A stretch of DNA of 30,803 nt, from positions 1 through 30,803 of the forward strand of contig JAGAXP010000143.1 in NCBI GenBank assembly GCA_017940955.1, given 5' to 3'. Of the stretch, positions 15,903-25,900 are shown one piece after another. The notes beneath the pieces are model-generated. The model was given only the letters and a program-made list of their open reading frames with translations, did not search any database and had not been told where the DNA came from. Each line of letters starts with the position of its first letter. Positions within the stretch are counted from its first letter, which is position 1. This DNA is from Oribacterium sp. (GTDB lineage: Bacteria; Bacillota_A; Clostridia; Lachnospirales; Lachnospiraceae). A program made the translations under genes and the position numbers.

Positions 15903-17168
15903 TTATTTTAGTATCGGAATCCTGACCACAAACGTTATGATTCCATCATTACAATCCACTTTTATTCCGCCACCATGGGATGTTGCAACGGCCTTTGCGA
16001 TTGCAAGTCCCAGACCATAGTGGCCATTCAGCTCACGTGATGAATCGGTCCTGTAGAAACGCTCAAAGATCTTTTCTCTTTCCTCCATGGGAATGTCTTT
16101 TCCGGGATTTGATACTTTAAGCACAGCATACTTATCCTTTTCATGCAGAGTTATCAAAATCTTACCGGGTTCTTTTGTCTCATGGGCTATATCAGAATGT
16201 GAGATAGCGTTATCTATCAGTGTCGCAACCAATTGACTGAGCTGTTTTTCATCCCCCTCTACGTGAATGTTTTCTATGATATCACCATCAAGCAGCAATC
16301 CTTTCTCAAAAGCAATCGAATCAAATGGGAGCATTCCACCCGTTACTATTCTGGAAAGATCAACATCTGTATGTACTGCCTCAACGTTTTCCGTTCTTGA
16401 AAGATCAAGAAGACCTGTAACCAGCTCTTTCATGCGCTGATTCTCATAAAGGATATTATCGAGCCATCTGTTGTTTCCGATTTCACGTTGCAAAAGTTCA
16501 GCATTGGCGTTCACTGTCGATATGGGTGTCTTAAGTTCATGACCGGCATCGGAGATAAACTGTTTCTGCTTCTGATATATATCTTCGATAGGTTTCATGA
16601 TAGCTTTAGATGCCTGTATGGAAACAAAGAAGAGTATTATCAGCGCAATTGCTCCGAATATAACGGTGTTCAATATAAGTGTCTTCATACTGTTGTCTAT
16701 CAGGGTGTTATCCATCATTACAACATATGATTTTCCTGAAGACTCATCTGATCTGGAACGATAAATCATCCTTCCGTTAATGCCGCTTTGTTTTCCTTCT
16801 GCTAAAATTTTTTTGGCCAGATTTTCCAGAGCTTCATCACTCATCAGGGGCTTAACATCATTCATTATCCCGGATACACTTTCATCGGGATAGAACTCCA
16901 CCAGATACATGACTGTTGATTCGGCGGTAATCCGATCTTCAGGAACACCTGCTGTATCTTTTGGTGCTTTCTTCGGACCATTACCTTTAATATAATCGTC
17001 AAGGAAGATTTCTAGTATCCTCTGGTTATTTTTGTATACTGCGCTGTAAGTAGTCAGAGAAATAGTGAGCAGCGTTCCCAGCAGGATCAGTGTAAGGAAT
17101 CCCATGATTGTAGCTGTGATCTTATAACGGGATGTCCAAAAGAGTTTATTTCCGTGCTTATTAGCCAT
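15903..17168 (-). CDS. membrane sensor histidine kinase
   Basis: 421 aa. Transmembrane segments at about 17-42 and 164-186 flank an extracytoplasmic sensor region of about 120 residues. The H box is SDAGHELKTPIS (H210). The N box is ATLIDNAISHS (N320), followed by G1 SNPGKDIP, F box FERFYRTD and G2 GHYGLGLAIAK (382-392), so it is a complete HisKA plus HATPase kinase. A GGAG site lies upstream of the start, and the gene begins two bases after the response regulator stop. It phosphorylates the regulator encoded at 17171. The signal is unknown; the neighbouring esterase lipoprotein suggests a plant-derived or cell-envelope cue, but that is inference. Confidence 0.93.
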   Translation of the reverse strand: MANKHGNKLFWTSRYKITATIMGFLTLILLGTLLTISLTTYSAVYKNNQRILEIFLDDYIKGNGPKKAPKDTAGVPEDRITAESTVMYLVEFYPDESVSGIMNDVKPLMSDEALENLAKKILAEGKQSGINGRMIYRSRSDESSGKSYVVMMDNTLIDNSMKTLILNTVIFGAIALIILFFVSIQASKAIMKPIEDIYQKQKQFISDAGHELKTPISTVNANAELLQREIGNNRWLDNILYENQRMKELVTGLLDLSRTENVEAVHTDVDLSRIVTGGMLPFDSIAFEKGLLLDGDIIENIHVEGDEKQLSQLVATLIDNAISHSDIAHETKEPGKILITLHEKDKYAVLKVSNPGKDIPMEEREKIFERFYRTDSSRELNGHYGLGLAIAKAVATSHGGGIKVDCNDGIITFVVRIPILK

Positions 17169-17170
17169 TC

Positions 17171-17860
17171 TTACTCCTTTTTCTTTAATTCATATCCAAG
17201 TCCCCGGACTGCCTTTATTTCCATTTTTGAATCCAGAAAGTGAAGCTTTTTTCTTGTAAACGAAATATATACTTCCACGTTGTTGTACTCAGCTTCACTA
17301 TCAAAACCCCATATTTTAACTGCCAGCTGTTCCTTGTCTACAATATTTCCTGCATTTAACATGAATATCTCCATAATATGAAGTTCTTTTTCCGAAAGAC
17401 GAACATCCATGTTGTTTTCAATATTAATAAGCAGTGACTTGTTTCTGTCCAGCTTAAGGTCTCCGGCTATTAGTTTTCCGGTATCATCTGTCTTTTGAAT
17501 GTTGTTCCTGCGGAGCATAGCCCTTATCCTTGCCAGTAACTCTTTTGTCTCAAAAGGCTTTGTAAGATAATCATCAGCGCCGCTGTCAAGCCCGATAACT
17601 TTATCATCTGTATCGGATTTTGCAGTAAGCATCAAGATAGGCGTATGTATCCCCTCTTTTCTTACAGTTCTTGCTATGTCGAAACCATTCATTCCGGGGA
17701 GCATAACATCAAGAATAAGAAGATCATATATGCCGGTCATTGCTGCATTAAGACCACTTATACCGTCTAAATATGCATCTGTATCATAGTTTTCCTGCCC
17801 AAGTATTTCACATAATGCCTCGGACATCCTCTTTTCATCTTCAACCAGTAACAGTTTCAT
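17171..17860 (-). CDS. OmpR-family response regulator
   Basis: 229 aa. The receiver domain has the acidic pair E7/D8, phospho-acceptor D51 in LLILDVMLPGMNGF, T79 and K101. A C-terminal winged helix ends in EVYISFTRKKL and VRGLGYELKKK, as in OmpR/PhoB proteins. The start is ATG 17860, with GAGGTG upstream on the minus strand. A longer frame to 17965 would add 35 Cys/Phe-rich residues, lacks a ribosome binding site and runs through the promoter, so I reject it. It is first in a two-gene operon with the kinase. TTCAAG direct repeats in its own promoter suggest autoregulation. Confidence 0.95.
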   Translation of the reverse strand: MKLLLVEDEKRMSEALCEILGQENYDTDAYLDGISGLNAAMTGIYDLLILDVMLPGMNGFDIARTVRKEGIHTPILMLTAKSDTDDKVIGLDSGADDYLTKPFETKELLARIRAMLRRNNIQKTDDTGKLIAGDLKLDRNKSLLINIENNMDVRLSEKELHIMEIFMLNAGNIVDKEQLAVKIWGFDSEAEYNNVEVYISFTRKKLHFLDSKMEIKAVRGLGYELKKKE

Positions 17861-17884
17861 AGGACACCTCACTTTTCTACAACT

Positions 17885-17917
17885 ATTGTACCAAAGTATC
17901 CTTGAAGAAAACTTGAA
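17885..17917 (-). promoter_or_regulatory. TTCAAG direct repeats and -10 of the two-component operon
   Basis: Complement CTTGAA at 17901-17906 and 17912-17917, so two TTCAAG hexamers 11 bp apart on the minus strand. Ten bases after the second is a TACAAT -10 (17885-17890). The arrangement is that of a regulator-activated promoter without a good -35. Confidence 0.65.
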
Positions 17918-18041
17918 ATAAAAAAAACAGTAGGGTGGCCATCGATTGGATATATCTCTAATCAAATATTTACTATGATCCGTAAGTCTAGCTATTTATG
18001 ATCTTCTTCAATAGTTATAGAACCCCATGTTCAAACTCCGG

Positions 18042-18069
18042 TTATCTTCCATATCCCCTCCAATAATTA
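18042..18069 (+). promoter_or_regulatory. shared 28-bp upstream box (copy 6, recJ)
   Basis: TTATCTTC, CAT, ATCCCC, TCC, AATAATTA. The TTAT, ATCCCC and ATAATTA blocks hold their spacing, although the TGA block is lost. The recJ ATG is 48 bases downstream. Confidence 0.6.
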
Positions 18070-18117
18070 ATTTGAAAAAAGAATAAGTCATATGGAGAGT
18101 ATGAAGAAAGGAAACAA

Positions 18118-19809
18118 ATGAAGATTAGAAATAAAGAAAAGTCTATATCTCAAATTGTCACTGAAAACACGGGAATGACCGTGGAACAGTTGACTAACGA
18201 TAAGAGAGTATGGACATACGACTTCCATGAGTTATTCAAACTCTTGGAAAAGAAGAAACCGAAGAGAATCCTCATCTTCGGTGACTATGACGACGATGGA
18301 GTTTGGGGGACCTGGATACTGAAGGGTGTCATGAAAGAAATCACCGACGCAAAGGTCCTTACAAGACTCCCACATCGTCTCAGTGAAGGGTACGGTGCAA
18401 AGCCCGCTCAGCTTGAACCATTCGGACTCAATGAGAATGATTTGGTGATAACCATTGATAATGGTGTGACCGCACTCGATGCGATAGATTACGCAAAAAG
18501 CTGTGGTTCATCTGTTATCATAATGGACCATCATCAACCGGTAATAGATAGCGAAGGGAATGTGATACTTCCTAAAGCTGACCTCATATTCGACGCGCAT
18601 TTTGATGGAAAAAGTAATTTTAAAGATTGGTGTGCAGGCGGCATGGCTGCAATGCTAGCTTTGCAGGCCCCTGTTTCAGAGCAGTTTAAGAAACTGGCGA
18701 TTGTTGCCGGTGCGATTGCAACAGTTGGGGATTCAGTAACGCTAATCGATGGTAACAGATGGCTCTTAAAGGAAGGACTCAGGCTCATAAATTCCGACAA
18801 GGAATCACGGAGCATTGGGTTGTATTCACTGATGGTAGCCATGAACTGTGAAGAGTATGTGGACGAGCAGACTATCGGTTTTTCGATAGTCCCATGTATA
18901 AACGCGGTCGGAAGGCTGCTTGATGACGGAGCAGAAAAGGCTTTGGCTCTTGCAGACATGAACACTTCATTTAATGAAGCCTATGCCATTGCAGAAAACC
19001 TCGTTGCAATAAACGAGGAAAGAAAAAGCCTTACGGACTTCTGGGCCGGAAAGTGTTTTGAGTTTGTTGAATCAAAAGGTTATGACAAGGATAAGGTAAT
19101 ACTCATTTCAAATGACAGCATACATGAGGGAATCGTCGGTATCATTGCCGGAAAGCTCATGGAACGGTATAACCGTCCGTCCTTTGCGTTCACAAAGCAT
19201 TCAACGGATGAATTTTTGCAGAAAGGTTCAGGAAGATCAGCCCAGGGAGTGAATCTTAAAGAGCTCCTTGACAGACATCAAGACCTTCTCTATGGCTACG
19301 GCGGTCATTCCGGAGCAGCCGGACTCACAGTATCGAAAGACAACTACAGTGAGCTTCGGATTACACTCAATGAAGATCTCAAAGATATCCCTTACGATGA
19401 AGAAACAATTATTGCGGATATCGTTGTAGAAGCAAAGGATATCGATGAGATATCGAAAGAAATCGACAGGTTTTCACCATATGGAGTGGGAAATCCCGCG
19501 CCAGTCTTATATATCCCCTATTTCAAACTTTACCCCATAAAAGGAAATAATCTGTATCTTGCCATTGGAAAATCGGGTGTCAAATTCCAGGGAAGTTCAA
19601 TTCAGGCAGTCTCTTTCAGAGGCTTAAAAGAATATGAGGAACTTGGATTCCCAAAAGAAATAGGATTGGTGGGAACTATTGGGAAAAATTATTTTAACGG
19701 GGAGTTAACAACACAATTCCTCGTTCAAAATATACTTCCGGCCAAAATACCGGAAAGAGAAACAATACGGAAGACGCCTTTACAGCTCATGCTGGAAAGA
19801 AGACGTTAG
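18118..19809 (+). CDS. recJ: RecJ-like DHH single-strand exonuclease
   Basis: 563 aa, DHH/DHHA1 superfamily, close to the length of E. coli RecJ. Motif I is GDYDDDG (55-61), motif II is ITIDNG (D114), motif III is the DHH signature MDHHQP (137-139), and motif IV includes GDS near 204. The DHHA1 part has the GYGGHSGAAG signature (near 397), which binds substrate. An OB-like C-terminal domain follows. It degrades single-stranded DNA 5' to 3' in recombination and repair, with Mn2+/Mg2+ in the cytoplasm. AAAGGAA precedes the ATG. It is co-transcribed with 19828 and carries the shared upstream box. The minus-strand two-component/esterase block separates it from the other DNA genes. Confidence 0.92.
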   Translation: MKIRNKEKSISQIVTENTGMTVEQLTNDKRVWTYDFHELFKLLEKKKPKRILIFGDYDDDGVWGTWILKGVMKEITDAKVLTRLPHRLSEGYGAKPAQLEPFGLNENDLVITIDNGVTALDAIDYAKSCGSSVIIMDHHQPVIDSEGNVILPKADLIFDAHFDGKSNFKDWCAGGMAAMLALQAPVSEQFKKLAIVAGAIATVGDSVTLIDGNRWLLKEGLRLINSDKESRSIGLYSLMVAMNCEEYVDEQTIGFSIVPCINAVGRLLDDGAEKALALADMNTSFNEAYAIAENLVAINEERKSLTDFWAGKCFEFVESKGYDKDKVILISNDSIHEGIVGIIAGKLMERYNRPSFAFTKHSTDEFLQKGSGRSAQGVNLKELLDRHQDLLYGYGGHSGAAGLTVSKDNYSELRITLNEDLKDIPYDEETIIADIVVEAKDIDEISKEIDRFSPYGVGNPAPVLYIPYFKLYPIKGNNLYLAIGKSGVKFQGSSIQAVSFRGLKEYEELGFPKEIGLVGTIGKNYFNGELTTQFLVQNILPAKIPERETIRKTPLQLMLERRR

Positions 19810-19827
19810 AAAGGAGCATCTTAAAAT

Positions 19828-20997
19828 ATGAACGAACAGAAAAGAAACAACAGAGAGTATGCAGGGCAACTTGCAGTAGTAAAGAGAAACGAGAAAAACA
19901 TATCCGTAAAGGATATGTATACGCCTGTGGAGGATACCCACGATAAGCCATTTTTACAGGTATTGTCACCATATTCAGTTAACAAACTGAATATCCTTGA
20001 TACATCTAAGCGAGTCGCAAACTACGAGGGGCAGATGAGAAATGTGTCCCTCTATGCCAACATCCCACAACAGGATATGGCTGACTTTACAAAAAGGTCT
20101 GACAATGCCCTCATGCTTATTATGATGTACGAGCAGGGACTCTTCACGCCTGCATCGTCAACACCAAAGACAGAAGCTTCGGAAACTATGGCCTTCGATA
20201 TCTTGAAGGTAGGTAACTGGGGGAAAGCAAAGCAGAACCCCGGAGACCTGATACTTGGAGCTACTGACCTTCCTGCGTTGTTAAAACAGATGGCTGGACA
20301 GAGAGCATTTCTTCTTCCGGGAAAGGATAAATACAAAAACAACGCTCATGATATTGCGGCCATCGATGCAGCGCTAGAGCTGATGGATCCGGAGATTGCA
20401 ATGGATATTAAGAGGAATGTTTTTGATGAAAGTAAAGCGAGTACCTTTGCTTTGGCATTCTCTCCTAAAGACAGCGCTCTTTTTAAGGCTCGTCCGTCTG
20501 AAGAACAGATGACAGCCAAGACGCGTACAGCTGGTGGAATAAGGATATATCCGTCTGCAAAAAAGGGCGGTGAGTTTAATGATCCGACAAAACCTTTTAG
20601 CGGTGAGTACGTTGTGAGAGGCAAGAGGCTGGTCAAGGTCTCGGGAGACATAAGGAAAGCTGCGAACGACACGGTTTATCGAATGTGGTACAAGCTCGTC
20701 ATTACCTGTGACGTGACAAGGGATCAGCCCTTCAACTTTCACATGGAGAATTTCTATGCTCCCGTAAAAATGATGGGTGAATTGGAAAATCCGGACATGG
20801 CGAGGGCCTGCAAAGTGTCAGAACCGGCAAAGGGTATCGATACTGAGGACTTCACCATGACGGAACAGGAATTTGTTCAGTTCGTGGAACAAATGAGGTT
20901 CAACCATGATTCTGTGAAGAGACTGTGGTATGGGAATGCAAGGAAAGAGGATATGGCTAGAAGGTTTAAGCCAATTTCTCAGACAGCAAATCAGTAA
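19828..20997 (+). CDS. hypothetical protein, 389 aa, recJ partner
   Basis: I do not recognise this protein. It is soluble, without signal or membrane segments. The start has GAAAGGAG about 12 bases upstream. Recognisable stretches are an N-terminal basic region (1-35), a low-complexity TPASSTPKTEASET segment near 112-125, and a beta-rich region YVVRGKRLVKVSGDIRKA (255-275) followed by MWYKLVITCDV. It starts 19 bases after recJ and ends at a strong terminator, so the two are one operon. A role in recombination or replication of the element is inferred only from this position. Confidence 0.85.
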   Translation: MNEQKRNNREYAGQLAVVKRNEKNISVKDMYTPVEDTHDKPFLQVLSPYSVNKLNILDTSKRVANYEGQMRNVSLYANIPQQDMADFTKRSDNALMLIMMYEQGLFTPASSTPKTEASETMAFDILKVGNWGKAKQNPGDLILGATDLPALLKQMAGQRAFLLPGKDKYKNNAHDIAAIDAALELMDPEIAMDIKRNVFDESKASTFALAFSPKDSALFKARPSEEQMTAKTRTAGGIRIYPSAKKGGEFNDPTKPFSGEYVVRGKRLVKVSGDIRKAANDTVYRMWYKLVITCDVTRDQPFNFHMENFYAPVKMMGELENPDMARACKVSEPAKGIDTEDFTMTEQEFVQFVEQMRFNHDSVKRLWYGNARKEDMARRFKPISQTANQ

Positions 20998-21015
20998 TAA
21001 ACCAAAACAACATAC

Positions 21016-21047
21016 AAAGCCACCTGCGCGTACAGGTGGCTTTTTAA
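21016..21047. terminator. intrinsic terminator between convergent genes
   Basis: Perfect stem AAAGCCACCTG / CAGGTGGCTTT with a six-base loop and a T run on the plus strand. It ends the recJ operon, and its complement probably also ends the gene at 21057 on the minus strand. Confidence 0.9.
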
Positions 21048-21056
21048 TGTTCAAAA

Positions 21057-22814
21057 TCAGGTATGTTCCTTTAATGTTGCTTCATTCGGTATCGGAATAT
21101 CCATGCCGTCATTAGATACAAGGAACCCTCTGTCAATGAGGTATTGTGTGTAATTTGAATATGGGATAGGATGAGAGGCACCACTTTGATAGGATTGTTC
21201 AGCCAGCCATATCTTTCCGTTATAAGCAGGTGTACGCACACGGAGTTCAGAGAAGGAGTTTGTCATAGAGCAGGCCCTGTGGCCTGAACCATTTGATCCG
21301 AAACTGTTAACAACAGGGATATCATGGTACTGGTAGACAAAAACAATTCCGTCCTTGAACGTTCTACGAAATCTCCATGATCTTGGATGCCCAAAATTAA
21401 CATGATATTCTAATGCTAAATCCATTAACCCTTCAAGCTCATATGGTTTGACGGTAATCATTCCAATACCTGTGTGTGATGTTGTAGCTGCCATCTCGTC
21501 AGAATCAAGCTCCTTAATAAGCTGGTCACCATAATCCATACACTCTTTTGAAAGTACCTGTTCTGTATATTCCTCGCTAAGATAATCAACTAAACCTTCA
21601 TCAAAAGCACAGTATCTTAATGTCACTTCTTTGCTCACAAAATGTTTTTTTGAGTCTTCATTATAGAGCGTGGAACTGAGTGCTGTATCTATTTCCATTT
21701 TAGTAATAGTGGAGTTTTTCTCAACTACACGGCAAGGTGCCCATCGTTCTCTCATTCCTTTAAGTATGAATTCTGCTTCTTCTGGACTGAAAGAAGAGTC
21801 ATAGAAAGCCTTTGGATTCGTTGCTTCTGCCTGCCACACAAAATCATTCCAGTTCTTTTGGGAAGTATAGATTTTGTGCGCGCCACCTTTAATGCCATGA
21901 AAAACGTTATATCTGGTTCCGAGAACAAATGCGAGATAACCAATACTCTCACTGCTTCTTGCAGGATAGCACCATACAGCTATATCCTTTAGTGTTTTAA
22001 CAAGCACATCGGCATAATGGTTTTTGATCGTACCGTTCTGCTGTGGGTTTGCAACTACGGCATCGCAGACATGTATATAGTTAACAGTTGACTGGTCCCA
22101 TAAAACATACTCAGGAACCTCAAGGTTATAGCGTTTATACGTTGTAAGCAAAAATTCAAGGTCAGTCATAATCATGAAGAGAATTTTTGAAGTTCTGTCA
22201 GTTTCATGTTCGCGTGGATCTAAGAAAGCATCAATATTAACAGCAGTCCATTTAAAACAGCAGAAAAACTCAGAATATGAATATCCGTTTTCTAAGACAA
22301 ACTCAAGGGGGAATAGTCTTCCGTTATGCTCGACAAACTCTGTTGTATTGATGTATTCGTTATCTATTCCATAAACAAAATATGTATGGCGGTCACCAAC
22401 AATAAATGTGCTGTAGAAACCATATTCTCTTGCAGCATCACAAAGATCCCTCACATATATATTTTCAGTAATGATTTTCTTAAAATCATCACTCATCTCA
22501 TCAGTTTCCCTGTTGTTGTACATGGTTCTCAGCTGAATCTCTGAAACATCATAATCTCTGTGTCCCCAGTCAGTATGATATACAAGGGTTTCATGTTCCT
22601 CTAAAGGCGTGAATAAACGTTTACCCGTAGAGGACGTGTTTGCTAAGGAACCTTGTTTGTGACAAGGAAGAGGGACTGTTGGAGCCTCCGTTTTGGCAGG
22701 AAAATCATTTATTGTCTTATGAAGACTATTGCCAATAGACTTGTCTCCTGACTCATTAAGCGAACTATCATCTGATTTTTTATCTACATCAAAGATTTTT
22801 CTTATAAAACCCAT
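21057..22814 (-). CDS. hypothetical protein, 585 aa
   Basis: I do not recognise this protein. The start is ATG 22814, with GAGGTG seven bases upstream. A longer frame to 22997 adds 61 residues without a ribosome binding site, crosses the promoter and overlaps the opposite gene, so I reject it. Residues 1-75 are polar and probably disordered; the rest looks globular and rich in aromatic residues, with FFCCFKWTAVNIDAF near 185 and WRFRRTFKDGIVFVYQYHD near 495. No membrane segment or catalytic motif was found. It stands alone, divergent from the large surface-protein operon, and lacks the shared box on its own strand. The TATAAT promoter suggests ordinary sigma-A transcription. Confidence 0.85.
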   Translation of the reverse strand: MGFIRKIFDVDKKSDDSSLNESGDKSIGNSLHKTINDFPAKTEAPTVPLPCHKQGSLANTSSTGKRLFTPLEEHETLVYHTDWGHRDYDVSEIQLRTMYNNRETDEMSDDFKKIITENIYVRDLCDAAREYGFYSTFIVGDRHTYFVYGIDNEYINTTEFVEHNGRLFPLEFVLENGYSYSEFFCCFKWTAVNIDAFLDPREHETDRTSKILFMIMTDLEFLLTTYKRYNLEVPEYVLWDQSTVNYIHVCDAVVANPQQNGTIKNHYADVLVKTLKDIAVWCYPARSSESIGYLAFVLGTRYNVFHGIKGGAHKIYTSQKNWNDFVWQAEATNPKAFYDSSFSPEEAEFILKGMRERWAPCRVVEKNSTITKMEIDTALSSTLYNEDSKKHFVSKEVTLRYCAFDEGLVDYLSEEYTEQVLSKECMDYGDQLIKELDSDEMAATTSHTGIGMITVKPYELEGLMDLALEYHVNFGHPRSWRFRRTFKDGIVFVYQYHDIPVVNSFGSNGSGHRACSMTNSFSELRVRTPAYNGKIWLAEQSYQSGASHPIPYSNYTQYLIDRGFLVSNDGMDIPIPNEATLKEHT

Positions 22815-22845
22815 AAAACACCTCAGACCAGTAATACAAACAATG

Positions 22846-22854
22846 ATTATATCA
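22846..22854 (-). promoter_or_regulatory. extended -10 promoter of the 585-aa gene
   Basis: On the minus strand TGATATAAT, an exact extended -10 (TG, one base, TATAAT). Transcription would start near 22839, giving a leader of about 25 bases. No convincing -35, as is usual for extended -10 promoters. Confidence 0.6.
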
Positions 22855-22942
22855 GTATTCTCACCATAATTATGTATAGATTTCACTCCAACATTATAGT
22901 TGCTGATGGAAATTTTACAAAATATCTCAAAAAAAACTAATA

Positions 22943-22966
22943 CGAAAAGAAGTCCACACATAATTC
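22943..22966 (+). promoter_or_regulatory. possible degenerate shared box before the surface operon
   Basis: Ends in CATAATTC and has GAAAAG and TCC upstream, so about half of the positions of the shared box match. It could be a divergent copy driving the gene at 22991, or chance in AT-rich sequence. Confidence 0.3.
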
Positions 22967-22990
22967 TCCTATACGGAGGATTAGCACTAC

Positions 22991-25900
22991 ATGGCAAATT
23001 TAAGATCTAATGACAAGAATTCCATAAAGCTGGTTATTCAGGCTTACGCATCTATATTGGAAGCGTTTCCGGAATTTTTCGATCTATATCAGGAATATCA
23101 TATAAATACATATAAGCTTACAGAAGTCACTATTCAGAGAAATCGTTCTTTTGAAAGAGACCTGATGCATGATGACCGGATGGTTGTTGTGACAGCAGAC
23201 ACACAGACGCTTGGTGAATTTTCTGTAAAGCTTAGAGAAAAGGGTATACAGGCTGAGTTTGTCGGTGTTGGCGCCTTCGGGCCGGAGTTCAAAGCATATT
23301 CAGAAAATGTTCTTGTAGCAAGATATATAGACTATGAAGGAATACAGGATATTAAGTCTGAGTATCTTGCTGAGATAGAAAAGCAGCTTGAAGAAGAGCA
23401 AAAAGCTCTGGAAGAAGCAGAAGAATTAGAACGAAGTATAGAGGAATCCCTGCAAGAAGAACCAGAGGAAACTGAAGAAGAACCGGTTGAAGAAGAGGAA
23501 TCATCCGAAGAAGATGAAGATTCTCTGGTTGATGATGACTTTGATGACAAAAAGAAGAAAAAGAAAGAAAACAAGGGATCAGACACTCCCTCTTCCGTAC
23601 CTAACACAGGAGAAATATCTTCTTACGAAAGTCCTTTTGAGAATAAAAAGGATGAAAAGAATAAGGGCTTATCAGATAATAATGCGAGTTTTGAAACATC
23701 CCAGGGCACCAATCTTAGAGATGTAACCCTTGATAATCTGGCTAATGATGAGATAAAAGCTGAAGATAGTTCTCAAAAAAATGACAGAACGATTAAAACA
23801 ACTTCGACAAATCAGGAAGCAGTAATAAAGCCCGGTGAATGGAGTAACGAATATAAGGAATCACAAAAGAAAAGTCCTTATGAAACAAAAACAGACGGTT
23901 CATATAGAAACGTAACAGGAGCAAGTTCCGATGAACCTAAAAAGGACATAACCGAAAACAAAACCTACGAGCCATACAGAAGTGTAACGGAAAAGAGAAT
24001 TGACAAACCGAGCAAGGACTTATCGGAAAAGAAAACAGGCTTTGGAACAGCAAAAGCAACCAATTTAAAGGATGTTACTGAAGAAAATCTTGGTAAGACA
24101 GGCACAGTAAAAACGACACCAATAACACCTGATATCGTAAAAAAATTTGACGAAATACGTGATCAGGTAAAGGACACAACTAAAAGATTTGAGTCTTACT
24201 GTAAGGATAGATTTGGTGGCAGAAGTAACAGAGAGGATCCATTTAAAAAGAAGGAAAAAAAAGCAGAGGAAAACAATCCTAACTACAGAGGCAGAAACAC
24301 ATCATCCGTAAAGCTTGAAGAACTTAAAGAAATAAAAAGGCAGATTGATGAACGATCAGGAAAGATAGATGAACTGAATACTAAAAAAGAACGCATCAGC
24401 AAAACCGGTATCTATAATTTCGACAGTAATGCTGCCGGCACTAAAGAAAAAGATATCTTTAGTCAGGGTGTCAATGTAAATGAATGGGCGTTTGGTAATG
24501 GTAACGGTAAAAATCCCTTTAATACTAAAACTAAAACCGAAGAAAATAGATTTACTCAAAGTAGCACATATGCAAATGATAGTTTATTCGCGAGCGAAAT
24601 AATACAAACCCACACCATCGATTTCACAAAGGAAATCATGACGCAAAGGACCATTAACACCTTTAAGTCGCTGAGCGATATGAAATCTGTTCATCAGGTG
24701 GGAAAGATTGCCGGAAGAGTTGCAATGAATGCTGTAATGAGTGGTTCTGACGGACAACAGGTACTAAGAGAATGCTACATGTATGCATCACCCATGATGA
24801 ATTACGCAATGGGAAGTCTACTTGCAAATGGTGCAATGGTAAACGGTGCACATACCAATATCTCGGCAGGGGTATTTAAGAACATCTTTGATGAGTATAT
24901 GGATGTCATTGGCGAAAACTCCTCTCTTGACACTCTGAAGAATAATCTATTGTTCGATAAGCTCATCCACAAGAGTTTTGCTGATTATACCGATGCAGAG
25001 ATAATGCAGTATTTCCACATCGGAAAAGATAAAGTAGGTGACTTTAGGTCATTACAGGAAAAAATTCTGAAAGGAGTAAATATAAATGATGCCGACATAA
25101 TCAAAAAGTTCGGCATAGATAAAAAAACACTTGAAAGCTGGAAATCACTTATGAAAGGTGTGAATGTTGGGGAAACAAACTCGCTAATGAGTTCTCTTAT
25201 GGAAACAAGGAATGGTGGTTTCCTTAACATGGTAAGACGTTTCAGTGACCAAAACATTGCAAACATAATATGCAATATGAAATGCTCCGACGAGGCTAAG
25301 AAGATTCTTCTCGGTATGAAAAAAGCGAATATCTTTGACCAGGCATTCCTTGATGACATCATGAAAAAGCTGAAAAGAGTGAGTAGTTCTGAAGAAGCAC
25401 AACAGTTTATATCACTTCTTAAAGCAGCAAATCAGGAAAGACTATTCCGTATGCCGAAGTTCTCACAGCTTATGGGAAGTTATTTCATGCTTGTCTCAAT
25501 GAAAGTCGGGGAAGCACTCCGGGACACTGACTTTGGACACGGACTAAGAAGCTTTACACAGACCGCAAGAGGACTCAGAACGGCATACAACAGTCTAATA
25601 AACCTTATAAATGCCTACGCAAAAGGTGTTGCAAAGATAAGCATCCATGCAACGGTAAAGGCAACTCAGGTGGCATCGTTCATGGAGAAGGCAAAGGCTG
25701 GTAACGTGGCGAAAGCAGTAGCCAAAAGATTTGGTTTCGACAATACTCTCGCAAAATTCGGTTCAAAAGCATCTGCTAAACTCGCAGGATATCTTGCTAA
25801 GACTTCAGTAGGAACAGCTGCAAAGGCTCTCGTCGGAAAGATCACAAGCACAGCCGCATATCAGGCTGTGTCGGCAGCTGTAAGTTCAGCATCAGCTACA

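Noticed and set aside
17861..17965. N-terminal extension of the response regulator by 35 residues
   Set aside because: It has no ribosome binding site, runs through the TTCAAG repeats and -10, and adds Cys/Phe-rich residues foreign to the receiver fold.
22964..22980. Hairpin hiding the ribosome binding site of the giant protein gene
   Set aside because: CTCC can pair with GGAG across a five-base loop, but four base pairs are too weak to support a claim.
22815..22997. N-terminal extension of the 585-aa protein
   Set aside because: It crosses the extended -10 promoter and overlaps the start of the divergent gene at 22991; GAGGTG before ATG 22814 is a better start.
23332..23607. A Ser-rich minus-strand frame in the giant protein gene
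   Set aside because: It is the reverse reading of the Glu/Lys-rich region (GAA to TTC, TCT/TCC), not a gene.
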